From Aureimonas flava (lineage in GTDB: Bacteria > Pseudomonadota > Alphaproteobacteria > Rhizobiales > Rhizobiaceae), in assembly GCF_003583935.1 (NCBI RefSeq), contig NZ_QYRN01000008.1, positions 124,001 through 188,000 on the forward strand: a stretch of 64,000 nt of DNA, written 5' to 3'. The notes beneath the pieces are model-generated. The model worked only from the letters and a program-made list of their open reading frames with translations. It did not search any database and was not told the DNA's origin. A program made the position numbers and the translations under genes. Below are positions 9,081 to 17,870 of this stretch, one piece after another (position 1 is the first letter of the stretch; every line of letters starts with the position of its first letter).

Positions 9081-9806
9081 CTACTGCGCGGGCGCCGCGG
9101 TCGCGGCGGGCTCGCCCCCGCCCTGCCCCGCGCCGACGGGCAGCGCCGGATGGGCCGTGTCCTCCACCGCGAAGGGGATGTACTCGCCGATCGGCGGATA
9201 GACCTGCACGAGGCCCTTCAGCACCATCTCCACCGCGACGAAGAGGATCACCGCAAGGCCGACATAGGCGATCCAGCGGTGGCGGTTCAAAAGCTTGGCG
9301 ATGAAGTTGGCGGCCACCGCCATCAGCGCGATCGACAGGAGGAGGCCGAAGGCGAGCAGCGTCCAGTGATGGCCCTCGGCCGCGCCCGCCACCGCGATCA
9401 CGTTGTCGAGCGACATGGAGACATCGGCCAGGATGATCTGCGTCGTCGCCTGGCCCAGCGTCTTGCGCTTCTTGGCGGCCGCGCCCTCGAGCGCCGCCTC
9501 GCCGGCCTCGTCGTGCTCGGGCGCGCGCAGCTCGGTCCACATCTTCCAGCAGACCCAGAGCAGGAGGACGCCGCCGGCCAGGAGCAGGCCGAAGATGCCC
9601 AGGAGTTGCGTGGCGACCACCGTGAAGGCGATGCGCAGCAGCGTCGCGGCCGCGATGCCCCAGAAGATCGCCTTCTTGCGCTGGTCGGCGGGGAGGCCGG
9701 CGACGGCGAGGCCGATGACGATCGCGTTGTCGCCCGCCAGGACGACGTCCATGATGATGATCTGGCCGAGCGCCAGCCAGCCTTCGGGTGTGAGGAGTTC
9801 GAACAT
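9081..9806 (-). CDS. TerC-family integral membrane protein
   Basis: The 241-residue protein has about seven membrane helices and the two acidic membrane motifs of the TerC/YjbE family, MDVVLAGDNAIVIGLA near residue 20 and ADVSMSLDNVIAVAG near residue 130. Between them is a charged cytoplasmic loop. The C-terminal 30 residues are Gly/Pro/Ala-rich. Some members export manganese or help metallate exported enzymes; others are linked to tellurite resistance. The metal here is not shown by the sequence. The gene stands alone, facing yacG, behind a long leader with two strong hairpins. Confidence 0.9.
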   Translation of the reverse strand: MFELLTPEGWLALGQIIIMDVVLAGDNAIVIGLAVAGLPADQRKKAIFWGIAAATLLRIAFTVVATQLLGIFGLLLAGGVLLLWVCWKMWTELRAPEHDEAGEAALEGAAAKKRKTLGQATTQIILADVSMSLDNVIAVAGAAEGHHWTLLAFGLLLSIALMAVAANFIAKLLNRHRWIAYVGLAVILFVAVEMVLKGLVQVYPPIGEYIPFAVEDTAHPALPVGAGQGGGEPAATAAPAQ

Positions 9807-10110
9807 GGGGGCCTTTCCCGCGCTCCAGCGGATGACGGGCGACCCGAGGGGCGAGACGTGCGGACCGCGCGGCTGTGGGTCAGTCGGCGGACGGGCTCGC
9901 GGGCGACGGGTCGCCGCATGGAGGAAATCGTCCGCCAGTCCGACATCGCAGCCGCGGAGCGGCTGCCAGAGGGGCCCGGCCTGGCCCCTCGGCCATAGCG
10001 GTCCTCACGAAAAGTTGCAAGCGGCGTGACGGATGGACGGCACGGTTGAGTCGCGCGCGCTGCCGGTCTACCCACCCGGCCGACGCATCCGATCCGGGAA
10101 CGAGCCGCCC
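9807..10110. other. Gap between TerC gene and queF with two adjacent hairpins
   Basis: This 304-base gap separates two divergent genes. It holds two perfect eight-base stems only two bases apart: 9948-9955 with 9959-9966 (three-base loop) and 9969-9976 with 9983-9990 (six-base loop). They would sit about 140-185 bases upstream of the TerC start if transcribed leftward. Neither has a T run, so they do not look like terminators. I found no open frame here that I would call a gene. Confidence 0.6.
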
Positions 10111-10569
10111 ATGTCCACCACCACCCTGACCCAGCTCGGCGCCGAGGCGCGCCCCGCCGCCAGCCCCGAGGAGGCGGTCCTCGAGACCGTCCCCTACACG
10201 CGCGGCGAGGGCCCGCCCGCCATCGTGCGCTTCGTGGCGCCCGAGTTCACCTCGCTCTGCCCGGTCACCGGCCAGCCCGACTTCGCCCATCTGGTGATCG
10301 ACTACGCCCCCGACGCCCGGCTGGTGGAATCGAAGTCGCTGAAGCTCTTCCTCGTGTCGTTCCGCAATCACGGAGCCTTCCACGAGGACTGCACCGTGAC
10401 CGTGGGGCGGCGGATCGTGGAGGCGACGCGGCCGCTCTGGCTGCGCATCGGCGGCTACTGGTATCCGCGCGGCGGCATCCCGATCGACGTGTTCTGGCAG
10501 ACCGGGGCGCCGCCGGAGGGCGTCTTCCTGCCCGACCAGGGCGTGCCGCCCTATCGCGGACGGGGCTGA
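10111..10569 (+). CDS. queF: NADPH-dependent 7-cyano-7-deazaguanine reductase
   Basis: QueF reduces preQ0 to preQ1 in queuosine biosynthesis. The 152-residue product is the short, unimodular type. The catalytic Cys50 and Asp57 lie in [14 protein letters not shown], and the signature [20 protein letters not shown] follows. The C terminus contains [16 protein letters not shown]. The start is an ATG at 10111; the residues encoded upstream do not resemble the family. No other queuosine gene is in the window. Confidence 0.97.
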   Translation: MSTTTLTQLGAEARPAASPEEAVLETVPYTRGEGPPAIVRFVAPEFTSLCPVTGQPDFAHLVIDYAPDARLVESKSLKLFLVSFRNHGAFHEDCTVTVGRRIVEATRPLWLRIGGYWYPRGGIPIDVFWQTGAPPEGVFLPDQGVPPYRGRG

Positions 10570-10654
10570 GCGCCGGGGAACGCAGCGTCGCCGTTGATCG
10601 GCAGGCGATGCCCGTCTACACGCTGCCTGGATGAAGGCCCGAGGGGGATCCCGC

Positions 10655-11770
10655 ATGGAACTGGACAAGGTCGAGGACGCGATCGCCGCCGTGGCGGCGG
10701 GCGAGCTCGTGGTGGTGGTGGACGACACCGATCGCGAGAACGAGGGCGACCTCATCATGGCCGCGGCGCGCGCGACGCCCGAGAAGATGGCCTTCATGAT
10801 CCGCCACACGAGCGGCATCCTGTGCGTGCCGATGACGGGCGAGCGGGCGCACCGCCTCAACCTGCCGCCCATGGTCGCCAACAATCTCGACCCGATGCGC
10901 ACCGCCTTCACCGTCTCGGTGGACTACCGCGTCGGCATGACGACGGGCATCGCGGCGGAGGAACGCGCCGCCACCGCCCGGGCCCTGTCCAACGACAACG
11001 TGCCCGGCGGCGAGTTCCTGCGTCCCGGCCACATGTTCCCGCTGATCGCGCGCGAGGGGGGCGTGCTCACCCGCTCCGGCCACACGGAGGCGGGCACCGA
11101 CCTCGCGACGCTCGCGGGCCTGCCTCCGGTCGGCGTGCTGGCCGAGGTGGTGAACGACGAAGGCACGGTGAAGCGCCTGCCCGAGCTCATTCCCTTCGCC
11201 CGCGAGCACGGGCTGAAGATCGTCTCGATCGAGGACCTGATCTCCTACCGCATCCGGCGCGAGAGCTTCGTGACCTGCGTGCGCGAGGAGGAGATGATGA
11301 TCGGCGGGCTGAAGGGGCGCGTGCGCGTCTACGAGACGCCGTTCGACGACATGCAGCACGTGGTCGCCCTGTTCGGCGACGTGCGCTACGCCGAGCGGGT
11401 GCCCACGCGCATCCACCGCGAGCAGCCGGTCAGCGACCTGTTCGCCAAGGTGCGCGGGCGGCCGAGCTGGGTGGAGCTGGCGGTGGACAAGCTGCGCGAC
11501 CGCGGCCAGGGCATCCTGATGCTGCTGCGCACGCCCGAGGTGGACCAGTTCGAGGCCGCGCCCACGCCCGGCGAGCCGGTGGCCGACGGCGAACGCCACG
11601 GCAGCGCCAAGGCGCGCCGCCAGCGCTGGCGCGAGGTCGGCATCGGCGCGCAGATCCTGCGCGACATCGGCGTGCGCTCGATCTCGGTGCTCGCCACCCA
11701 CGAGCGCGCCTATGTCGGCCTCACCGGCTTCGGCATCGAGGTGGCGGACACGATCCTCGTCGACGACTGA
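10655..11770 (+). CDS. ribB: 3,4-dihydroxy-2-butanone 4-phosphate synthase with GTP cyclohydrolase II-like domain
   Basis: The first 205 residues are RibB, which converts ribulose 5-phosphate to the four-carbon precursor of riboflavin; DDTDRENEGDLIMAA and SGHTEAGTDLATLAG carry its acidic and histidine catalytic residues. Residues from about 210 to 371 resemble GTP cyclohydrolase II (RibA), but the three zinc cysteines are absent: the matching stretch reads VPTRIHREQPVSDLFAKV. This domain is therefore probably inactive in GTP opening, as in the RibBX-type proteins. The start is the ATG at 10655, seven bases after GAGGGGG. It stands apart from other rib genes. Confidence 0.93.
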   Translation: MELDKVEDAIAAVAAGELVVVVDDTDRENEGDLIMAAARATPEKMAFMIRHTSGILCVPMTGERAHRLNLPPMVANNLDPMRTAFTVSVDYRVGMTTGIAAEERAATARALSNDNVPGGEFLRPGHMFPLIAREGGVLTRSGHTEAGTDLATLAGLPPVGVLAEVVNDEGTVKRLPELIPFAREHGLKIVSIEDLISYRIRRESFVTCVREEEMMIGGLKGRVRVYETPFDDMQHVVALFGDVRYAERVPTRIHREQPVSDLFAKVRGRPSWVELAVDKLRDRGQGILMLLRTPEVDQFEAAPTPGEPVADGERHGSAKARRQRWREVGIGAQILRDIGVRSISVLATHERAYVGLTGFGIEVADTILVDD

Positions 11771-11863
11771 CCGTTCAACGCTCGCCCTCTCGGCAGCGGG
11801 GCGGGGCGTGGCCTATGTGAGGGGGGCCGGCGGCGCACCGCCGGCTTCGCCCGGAGCCCCGCC

Positions 11864-12721
11864 ATGAGCCTGACCGACCTTTCCGACCCGACGCCGCTGC
11901 GCATCGGCACCGTGACGCTCGTGGTGCGCGACGCGGCGCGCGTGTCCGAGTTCTACCGCGAGGTGGTGGGCCTTGCCGAGACCGGGTGCGAGGGCGGCAC
12001 GATCCATCTGGGCGTGGGCGCGCGCACGCTTCTGGAACTCGTCGCGAGCCCCGGCGCGCCCCTGTCCGACCGCGGCGCGGCGGGCCTCTTCCACACCGCC
12101 TTCCTCCTGCCGGACCGCGCCGCGCTCGGCCGCTGGCTGCGCCATGCCGCCGGTCAGCGCGTGACCCTTCAGGGCGCCTCCGACCACGGCGTCAGCGAGG
12201 CGGTGTATCTGGCCGATCCCGAAGGCAACGGCATCGAGATCTATGCGGACCGGCCGGCCGGCGCGTGGCCGCGCTCGGGCGGCGCGCTGCGCATGGTCAC
12301 CGAACCGATGGACGCCGACGCCGTGCTGGCCGCCGGCGGCGGCGCGGCCTATGCCGGCGCACCCGAAGGGACGGTGGTCGGCCATGTCCACCTCCAGACC
12401 GGATCGGTTGCGCTCTCGGAGCGGTTCTACACCGACGCCCTCGGGCTGGAGCTCACCCAGGCGATGCCGAGCGCCGCCTTCCTGTCGAGCGGCGGCTACC
12501 ACCACCACGTCGCCGCCAATGTCTGGAACAGCCGGGGCGCGCCGCCGCGCGACCCGGCCGCCACGGGCCTGCGCGGCTTCGAGATCCTGGCGCGCGACGA
12601 GGCCGCCTTCGAAAGGGCCGAGGCGGCGGTTCTGCGATCGGGGGCGACGGCCGCCCGCGCCAGGGAGGCGATCCACCTCACCGACCCGTCCGGCGTGGGC
12701 GTCGCACTGCGAAGGGGCTGA
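11864..12721 (+). CDS. VOC-family protein, catechol 2,3-dioxygenase-like
   Basis: The 285-residue protein has two vicinal-oxygen-chelate modules. The first (residues 10-130) includes GTVTLVVRDAARVSEFYREV and VYLADPEGNGIEIYADRP; the second (about 165-285) includes HVHLQTGSVALSERFYTDAL and YHHHVAANVWNSRGAP. Likely metal ligands are H171 in GHVHLQ, the HHH cluster, and glutamates in GIEIYAD and GFEIL. The arrangement resembles CatE/YfiE-type extradiol dioxygenases of unknown natural substrate. It follows ribB by 93 bases and is convergent with an exonuclease. Confidence 0.85.
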   Translation: MSLTDLSDPTPLRIGTVTLVVRDAARVSEFYREVVGLAETGCEGGTIHLGVGARTLLELVASPGAPLSDRGAAGLFHTAFLLPDRAALGRWLRHAAGQRVTLQGASDHGVSEAVYLADPEGNGIEIYADRPAGAWPRSGGALRMVTEPMDADAVLAAGGGAAYAGAPEGTVVGHVHLQTGSVALSERFYTDALGLELTQAMPSAAFLSSGGYHHHVAANVWNSRGAPPRDPAATGLRGFEILARDEAAFERAEAAVLRSGATAARAREAIHLTDPSGVGVALRRG

Positions 12722-12757
12722 CGGGCTCGCGCAGCCTTCCCCCGCCCCTTCAGGCGA

Positions 12758-13297
12758 TCAGAGCTCGTTCCGTGCGGCCGCCTCGGCGCGACGGCCGGCC
12801 TCCAGCCAGAGCGCGCGCTCGCGGCGCGCGTCGGGCAGCGCGCGGTGCTCGGGCACGGCCTCGCGGCCCATGCGCTCCACCGCGTGGAGGATCGCCTGCG
12901 CCTCGGCCGCGCGCTCCGGGCCGAGGTGGCGGGCGACGGCCGCCCCGCGCGCCTCCTCCGTGTCGGCGAGACGCAGCGCGTGGCGCGGCAGGCCGCCGCC
13001 GCGCAGGAGGACGCTCAGCCACTTGCCGTCCCAGGACGGGGCGCTGGCGAACAGCGCGTGCGGCTCGAGAACCTCCAGCATCCGGCGCGCCAGGCGCTCG
13101 GGCGGCCTGCCGTCGCGCTCCAGCGTGGCGCGGTCGATGCCGTGGATGCGCTCGGCCTCGCGGTCCCAGTCGGTCCAGTCGGCGGCCGGGCGGATCAGGT
13201 GGCTTTCCGCTTCGCCGGTCTCGAAGACCCAGGCGATCTCGACGGGAAAGCTGCGGCGAGCGAGGGACGAGGCCTCGAAGTCCAGGAAGACGATCAT
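12758..13297 (-). CDS. DnaQ-like 3'-5' exonuclease domain protein
   Basis: The 179-residue product begins with the ExoI motif MIVFLDFEASSL, the acidic DxE that binds the first metal. A middle motif SAPSWDGKWL matches ExoII, and HRALPDARRE matches the ExoIII histidine-aspartate pair. It is a stand-alone exonuclease fold without polymerase or helicase parts, so the substrate (RNA or DNA ends) is open. It lies alone, head to head with nothing, between the VOC gene and the terminator of the FAH operon. Confidence 0.85.
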   Translation of the reverse strand: MIVFLDFEASSLARRSFPVEIAWVFETGEAESHLIRPAADWTDWDREAERIHGIDRATLERDGRPPERLARRMLEVLEPHALFASAPSWDGKWLSVLLRGGGLPRHALRLADTEEARGAAVARHLGPERAAEAQAILHAVERMGREAVPEHRALPDARRERALWLEAGRRAEAAARNEL

Positions 13298-13312
13298 GCC
13301 CCCTCAACGCAC

Positions 13313-13346
13313 GAAAGGGCCGGCGGATCGCTCCGCCGGCCCTTTC
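13313..13346. terminator. Hairpin terminator after the SDR-FAH operon
   Basis: A perfect 15-base stem (GAAAGGGCCGGCGGA with its complement, TCGC loop) lies 20 bases after the FAH stop. The stem ends in CTTTC, but no long T run follows on either strand. Confidence 0.75.
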
Positions 13347-13366
13347 GCTTCCCTTTACGGGCCCGG

Positions 13367-14218
13367 TCAGCCGGCGTAGGCGCGCACGTCCTGGCGCTGC
13401 TCGCCGAGACCCTCGATGCCGAGGCGCATGACGTTGCCGGGCTTCAGCCAGACCGGCTCCGGCTTGATGCCCATGCCGACGCCCGGCGGCGTGCCGGTGG
13501 TGATGACGTCGCCCGGCTGGAGGCTCATGAACTGCGAGATGTAGTGGACGAGATGGGCGACCCCGAAGACCATCGTCTTCGTGGAGCCGTCCTGGTAGCG
13601 GTGGCCGTCGACCTCCAGCCACATGGACAGCGCCTGCGGGTCGGGAACCTCGTCGCGCGTCACCAGCCACGGGCCGATGGGGCCGAACGTGTCGGCCGAC
13701 TTGCCCTTGACCCACTGGCCGCCGCGCTCGGTCTGGAAGTGGCGCTCGGAGATGTCGTTGACGACGCAGTAGCCGGCCACGAAATCCAGCGCGTCGGCCT
13801 CGTCCACGTAGCGCGCCTCGCGCCCGATCACGACGCCGAGCTCGACCTCCCAGTCCGGCTTGGTGGAGTTGCGCGGGATCACCACGTCGTCGTTGGGCCC
13901 GACGATGGCGCTGGTCGCCTTCATGAAGAGCACCGGCTCGGCGGGCACCGCCATGCCGCTCTCGGCCGCGTGGTCGGCATAGTTCAACCCGACGCAGATG
14001 AACTTGCCGACGCGCCCGACGCAGGGGCCGATGCGCGGGTCGCCCTCGACCGTCGGCAGCGCGGCGAGGTCGGCCGAGCGGATGCGGGCGAGGCTCTCGT
14101 CCGAAAGGGCCACGCCGGCAATGTCGTCCACCAGGCTCGACAGGTCGCGCAGCGTCCCGTCCTCCAGGCGGATCGCCGGCCGCTCCCGGCCCTTCTGTCC
14201 GACGCGAAGAAGCTTCAT
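13367..14218 (-). CDS. Fumarylacetoacetate hydrolase family protein (diketo-sugar-acid hydrolase-like)
   Basis: The 283-residue protein has the FAH fold: an N-terminal cap, then KFICVGLNYADHAAESG, metal-binding acidic residues in KPDWEVELGVVIG, and the lysine-containing QWVKGKSADTFGPIGPWLV. TTGTPPGVGMGIKP follows near the end. Members hydrolyse carbon-carbon bonds in diketo acids. With the neighbouring SDR and LacI regulator it resembles the last step of the nonphosphorylated L-rhamnose or L-fucose pathway (LRA6-type 2,4-diketo-3-deoxy acid hydrolase); that assignment is inference from context. It starts 13 bases after the SDR stop. Confidence 0.88.
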   Translation of the reverse strand: MKLLRVGQKGRERPAIRLEDGTLRDLSSLVDDIAGVALSDESLARIRSADLAALPTVEGDPRIGPCVGRVGKFICVGLNYADHAAESGMAVPAEPVLFMKATSAIVGPNDDVVIPRNSTKPDWEVELGVVIGREARYVDEADALDFVAGYCVVNDISERHFQTERGGQWVKGKSADTFGPIGPWLVTRDEVPDPQALSMWLEVDGHRYQDGSTKTMVFGVAHLVHYISQFMSLQPGDVITTGTPPGVGMGIKPEPVWLKPGNVMRLGIEGLGEQRQDVRAYAG

Positions 14219-14231
14219 TCTGTTGGTCCCC

Positions 14232-14978
14232 TCAATAGGTGGCGCGGCCGCCCGACAGGTCGAAGACCGAGGCGGTGGTGAAGGAATTGTCCCGGGACAC
14301 GAGCCAGGCCACCATGGCGGCGGCCTCCTCGACCTCCAGGAAGCGGCCGCGCGGAATGCGCACCAGCATGTAGTCGATGAACTCGGGCGTCAGCGTGTCG
14401 AGGATACGCGTGCGCGCCGTGGCCGGGGTGATCGCGTTGACCGCGATGTCGTATGTCGCCAGCTCCTTGCCGAGCGACTTGGTGAGGCCGATCACGCCGG
14501 CCTTGGCCGCCGAATAGGCCGACAGGTTCGGGTTGCCCTCCTTGCCGGCGATCGAGGCGATGTTGACGATGCGCCCGTAGCCGCGCGCCTTCATGCCCGG
14601 CACCACGGTCCGGTTGACGTAGAAGGTGCCGTTCAGGTTGATCTCCACGACGCGGCGCCATTCCGCCGGGTCGTATTCGTCCAAGGTCGCGTTCTTGCCG
14701 GCGATGCCGGCCGAGTTGACCAGGATCGAGACCGGGCCGACCTCGCGTTCCACCGCCGCGTGGACGCGGCCGAGCGCGTCGAGATCGGTGATGTCGACGA
14801 CCTGCGACGAGGCGGCTTCGCCGAGCGCGGAGCGCGCCTCGTCCAGAAGCGCGGCGTCGAGATCCCACAGGCTGACGCGAGCGCCCGAGGCGACGAGGCG
14901 CTGCGCCACGGCGAAGCCGATCCCCTGCGCGCCGCCCGTGACCACGGCGACCTGCCCCTCCAGATCGATGCGGTTCAT
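14232..14978 (-). CDS. SDR-family oxidoreductase
   Basis: The 248-residue short-chain dehydrogenase has the NAD(P) fingerprint VTGGAQGIGFAVAQRL, the segment ILVNSAGIAG, and the catalytic Ser (NIASIAGKEG), Tyr and Lys (LSAYSAAKAGVIGLTKS). The aspartate in SLWDLDAALL after the second strand suggests NAD preference. Next to a FAH-family hydrolase it could be a 2-keto-3-deoxy acid 4-dehydrogenase (LRA5-like) in sugar-acid breakdown. The start is the ATG at 14978, with GGGAGG just upstream. The frame is open further upstream, but that region is inside lacI. Confidence 0.9.
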   Translation of the reverse strand: MNRIDLEGQVAVVTGGAQGIGFAVAQRLVASGARVSLWDLDAALLDEARSALGEAASSQVVDITDLDALGRVHAAVEREVGPVSILVNSAGIAGKNATLDEYDPAEWRRVVEINLNGTFYVNRTVVPGMKARGYGRIVNIASIAGKEGNPNLSAYSAAKAGVIGLTKSLGKELATYDIAVNAITPATARTRILDTLTPEFIDYMLVRIPRGRFLEVEEAAAMVAWLVSRDNSFTTASVFDLSGGRATY

Positions 14979-15008
14979 GCTCCCCTCCCAAGGATGTCCG
15001 AAGACTGG

Positions 15009-15020
15009 TTTAACGTTACA
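15009..15020. promoter_or_regulatory. Possible LacI-family operator
   Basis: TTTAACGTTACA is a near-palindrome around a central CG, with a perfect TAACGTTA core. The form and the place, in the 64-base gap between the LacI-type gene and the SDR gene, fit a LacI-family operator. No second copy was seen. Confidence 0.45.
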
Positions 15021-15042
15021 TGAAACGCGCCGCAAGCCGTCC

Positions 15043-16065
15043 TCACCCCGTCTCCCCCGGCAGGAAGGCGACCGGCAGGCACAGGTCCTGCGTCTCGAAC
15101 CGGCCGCCCTCGAGCCGCCGGAGCATCGCCTCGCCGGCCCGCTCGCCGAGCTCGTAGGCGGGCGAAGCGAGCGTGGTGAGGCGCGGGCGGGCGTGGCGAT
15201 GGGCCGGAAAGTCGTTGAAGCCGACCACCCGCACGCGGCCGGGCACGGCGACGCCCCGGTCCAGAAGATGGAGGAGCGCGGCCGAGGCGATCTGGTCGTT
15301 GGCGCCCCATACGGCATCGGGCAGGCCGTGGGCGGCGATCCAGGCGCCCAGCGCCTCCTGCACGGCGGAGAAGTCGTCGTGGTCGACGCTGATCGCGGCG
15401 CGCGGGGCGCCGCCCAGCCCCGCCGCGAGGCCGGCGAGGCGGTTCTCGATCGCCGGCCAGCTCTGGCGCGGCAGCATGGCGAGCACGGAGCGCGCGCCGA
15501 GCCGGGCGAGGTGCTCGCCGACGCGCCGCCCGCCCCCTTCGTCGTCCTGGCGCACCAGGCACAGGTCGAGCCCCTCGGTCTCCACCACCTCCTGGAACAG
15601 AACCACGGGCTGGCCGAGGCCGCACAGACGGCGCAGCACCTCGCGCCGCGCCTCCGGGGCGCCGGACACCATGGCGCAGAGCCCGCCGACGTCGTAGGTG
15701 CGCATCAGGGCCGAGGCCGCGAGCCCGTCCGGCGGGAGGCCCGACAGGGTGAGCGTCCAGTCGGCGCGGTTGAGGACGTTGGCGAGGCCCGCCACGAGCT
15801 GCGCGGTGAAGAAATTGGCGAGGAAGGCGGGCGATTCGTCCACGATCACCATGCCGATCGACCGGGGGCCCGCGCCGCGCAGGTTGCGCGCGCTGGCCTG
15901 TCGGCGATAGCCGAGCCGCTCGATCGCGGCCTCGACGCGCGCGCGGGCGGCCGCGCCCACGAACTGCGTCTTGTTGTTGACGACGTTGGACACGGTCATC
16001 GCCGAGACGCCCGCCTCGCGCGCGACGTCCTTGATCGTCGCCCGGCCCTGCCTGTCGGCGTTCAT
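15043..16065 (-). CDS. LacI-family transcriptional regulator
   Basis: The 340-residue protein has an N-terminal helix-turn-helix ATIKDVAREAGVSAMTVSNV and the hinge helix RRQASARNLRG, then a periplasmic-binding-type sugar domain from about residue 65. Effector-domain landmarks are AVWGANDQIASAALLHLL and VRVVGFNDFPAHRHARPRLT. It is the first gene of a minus-strand unit lacI-SDR-FAH, so it probably represses this pathway in answer to a sugar acid. The ligand is unknown. Confidence 0.93.
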   Translation of the reverse strand: MNADRQGRATIKDVAREAGVSAMTVSNVVNNKTQFVGAAARARVEAAIERLGYRRQASARNLRGAGPRSIGMVIVDESPAFLANFFTAQLVAGLANVLNRADWTLTLSGLPPDGLAASALMRTYDVGGLCAMVSGAPEARREVLRRLCGLGQPVVLFQEVVETEGLDLCLVRQDDEGGGRRVGEHLARLGARSVLAMLPRQSWPAIENRLAGLAAGLGGAPRAAISVDHDDFSAVQEALGAWIAAHGLPDAVWGANDQIASAALLHLLDRGVAVPGRVRVVGFNDFPAHRHARPRLTTLASPAYELGERAGEAMLRRLEGGRFETQDLCLPVAFLPGETG

Positions 16066-16167
16066 GCGTGCCCGTGTCTCCGTCCCGGACGCGCAAAGGG
16101 GGCGCCGCCCGCGCCCCAGTCATAGCCGGGGACTGCCGCCCGCGCCTAGCCCATGGCGGGCCGGGCG

Positions 16168-17010
16168 TCAGGTCGCCGGCGCGTCCTCGGCCTCGCGCGG
16201 GGCGCGACGACCGAACAGGAGCGCGCCGACCCAGCCCGCCGTCATCACCAGCACCACGGTCGGGGCCGGCGCGCTGTCCAGGAACACGGACAGGTAGATG
16301 CCGAGCGTCGAGGCGACGAGGGCGAAGAGCGCCGCGACCAGCAGCATCCATCCGAAGGAGCGGGTCAGGAGGAAGGCGGTGGCGCCCGGCGCGATCAGGA
16401 GCGCCACCACGAGGATGATCCCGACCGCCTGCATGGAGGCGACGATCGCCGCCGAGAGCGCCGCCAGCAGGCCGTAGTGCAGAAAGCGCACCGGCAGGCC
16501 CGAGACGCGGGCCTGCACCGGGTCGAAGCTGTGCAGCAGGAGGCTGCGCCAGGACAGGAGCACGAACAGGAGCACGGGCAGGACGATCAGCGCGATCTCC
16601 AGGAGGTCGCCCGGTACGAGGCCGAGAAGGTCGCCGAACAGGATGTGGTCGAGGTGCAGCGCCGAGCGCACCTTGGCGTGGAGCACGATGCCGAGCGCGA
16701 ACATGCCGGCGAAGGCGACGCCCATGGCCGTGTCCTGGCGGATGCGGCTGTTGTTCTTCAGGAAGCCCGAGCCGGACGCGCACAGGAGGCCGGCGGCGAA
16801 GGCGCCCAGCGCCAGCGGCAGGCCGGCGGCATAGGCGAGGACGATGCCGGGCAGGACGGCGTGCGACACCGCGTCGCCCATCAGCGACCAGCCCTTCAGA
16901 ACCAGGAAGCAGCTCAGGAGAGCGCAGGGAACCGCGATCATCGCGCCCGCCAGGAAGGCTTGGCGCAGGAAATCGATCTGGAACGGAAACAGGAGATCGG
17001 CCGCGCTCAC
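16168..17010 (-). CDS. sitD: Metal ABC transporter permease
   Basis: The 280-residue inner-membrane protein belongs to the ABC-3 family, with about eight helices. Landmarks are FLVLKGWSLMGDAVSHAVLP near the start, KVRSALHLDHILFGDLLG in the middle, and ASMQAVGIILVVALLIAPGATA, the usual coupling region. It pairs with SitC to form the channel of a manganese or iron importer. The start is a GTG whose bases overlap the SitC stop as GTGA, implying translational coupling. It is the last gene of sitABCD. Confidence 0.92.
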   Translation of the reverse strand: MSAADLLFPFQIDFLRQAFLAGAMIAVPCALLSCFLVLKGWSLMGDAVSHAVLPGIVLAYAAGLPLALGAFAAGLLCASGSGFLKNNSRIRQDTAMGVAFAGMFALGIVLHAKVRSALHLDHILFGDLLGLVPGDLLEIALIVLPVLLFVLLSWRSLLLHSFDPVQARVSGLPVRFLHYGLLAALSAAIVASMQAVGIILVVALLIAPGATAFLLTRSFGWMLLVAALFALVASTLGIYLSVFLDSAPAPTVVLVMTAGWVGALLFGRRAPREAEDAPAT

Positions 17011-17870
17011 GGGATCGCCTCGCGCATCGCCTTCGTCGCCCGCCGCCGCGCCGCCAGCATGCCGTGGCGTGGCGCGAAGACGAAGGCGAGGAGGAACAGG
17101 ACGGTCTGCAGCACCACGATCACGCCGCCGGTCGCCCCGTCCAGGAAATAGCTGAGATAGGCGCCCACGCCGCTGGTCAGTGCGCCGATGGCGACCGAGA
17201 GCACGATCATCCGGCCGAACCGGTCGGTCAGGAGATAGGCCGTGGCGCCCGGCGTCACCACCGCGGCGACCACGAGGAAGGCGCCGACGGTCTGCATGGC
17301 GGCGACCGTCGAGGCGCTGAGCAGCGTGAAGAACAGGGCGCGCCAGAGCGTCGGCCGCATCCCGATCGTGCGGGCGTGGTTCTCGTCGAAGAACACGGCC
17401 ATCAGGCTGCGCCAGGTGAGAAGCAGGACGCCCAGCGTGACGCCCGAGATCAGCGCGAGCTGGAGCGTGTCGCCCGGCGTCACCGCCAGGATGTTGCCGA
17501 GCACGATCGCCTGGATGTCCACCGGCACGGGCGACACCGATACCAGGAACAGGCCGAGGCCGAAGAACGAGGTGAAGATCAGCCCGATCACCACGTCCTC
17601 CTTGAGGCGCGACACGCGCGCGACGAGGAGGATGGCGCCGGCGGCGAGGCCGCCCGAAAGGAAGGCGCCGATCGAGAAGGGCAGGCCCAGCATGTAGGCG
17701 CCCGCCACGCCCGGCACGATGGAATGGGACAGGGCGTCGCCGATCAGCGACCAGCCCTTGAGCACCACGAAGGCCGACAGGAAGGCGCACACGCCGCCGA
17801 CCAGGGTGGAGACCCAGATCGCGTTGGCCATGTAGTCGTAGGTGAAGGGCTCCAGCAGCGCGGCACTCAC
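17007..17870 (-). CDS. sitC: Metal ABC transporter permease
   Basis: The 287-residue protein is an ABC-3 permease paralogous to Sit[21 protein letters not shown] corresponds to the same segment there, and [25 protein letters not shown] to its coupling region. Eight or nine membrane helices are expected. The start is a GTG overlapping the ATPase stop by four bases (GTGA), and its own stop overlaps sitD in the same way. Together SitC and SitD should form the heterodimeric pore. Confidence 0.93.
   Translation of the reverse strand: MSAALLEPFTYDYMANAIWVSTLVGGVCAFLSAFVVLKGWSLIGDALSHSIVPGVAGAYMLGLPFSIGAFLSGGLAAGAILLVARVSRLKEDVVIGLIFTSFFGLGLFLVSVSPVPVDIQAIVLGNILAVTPGDTLQLALISGVTLGVLLLTWRSLMAVFFDENHARTIGMRPTLWRALFFTLLSASTVAAMQTVGAFLVVAAVVTPGATAYLLTDRFGRMIVLSVAIGALTSGVGAYLSYFLDGATGGVIVVLQTVLFLLAFVFAPRHGMLAARRRATKAMREAIP

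Noticed and set aside
9807-10110. A yybP-ykoY manganese riboswitch before the TerC gene.
   Set aside because: The conserved sequence elements of that riboswitch could not be found; only the two plain hairpins are seen, so I report these without a class.
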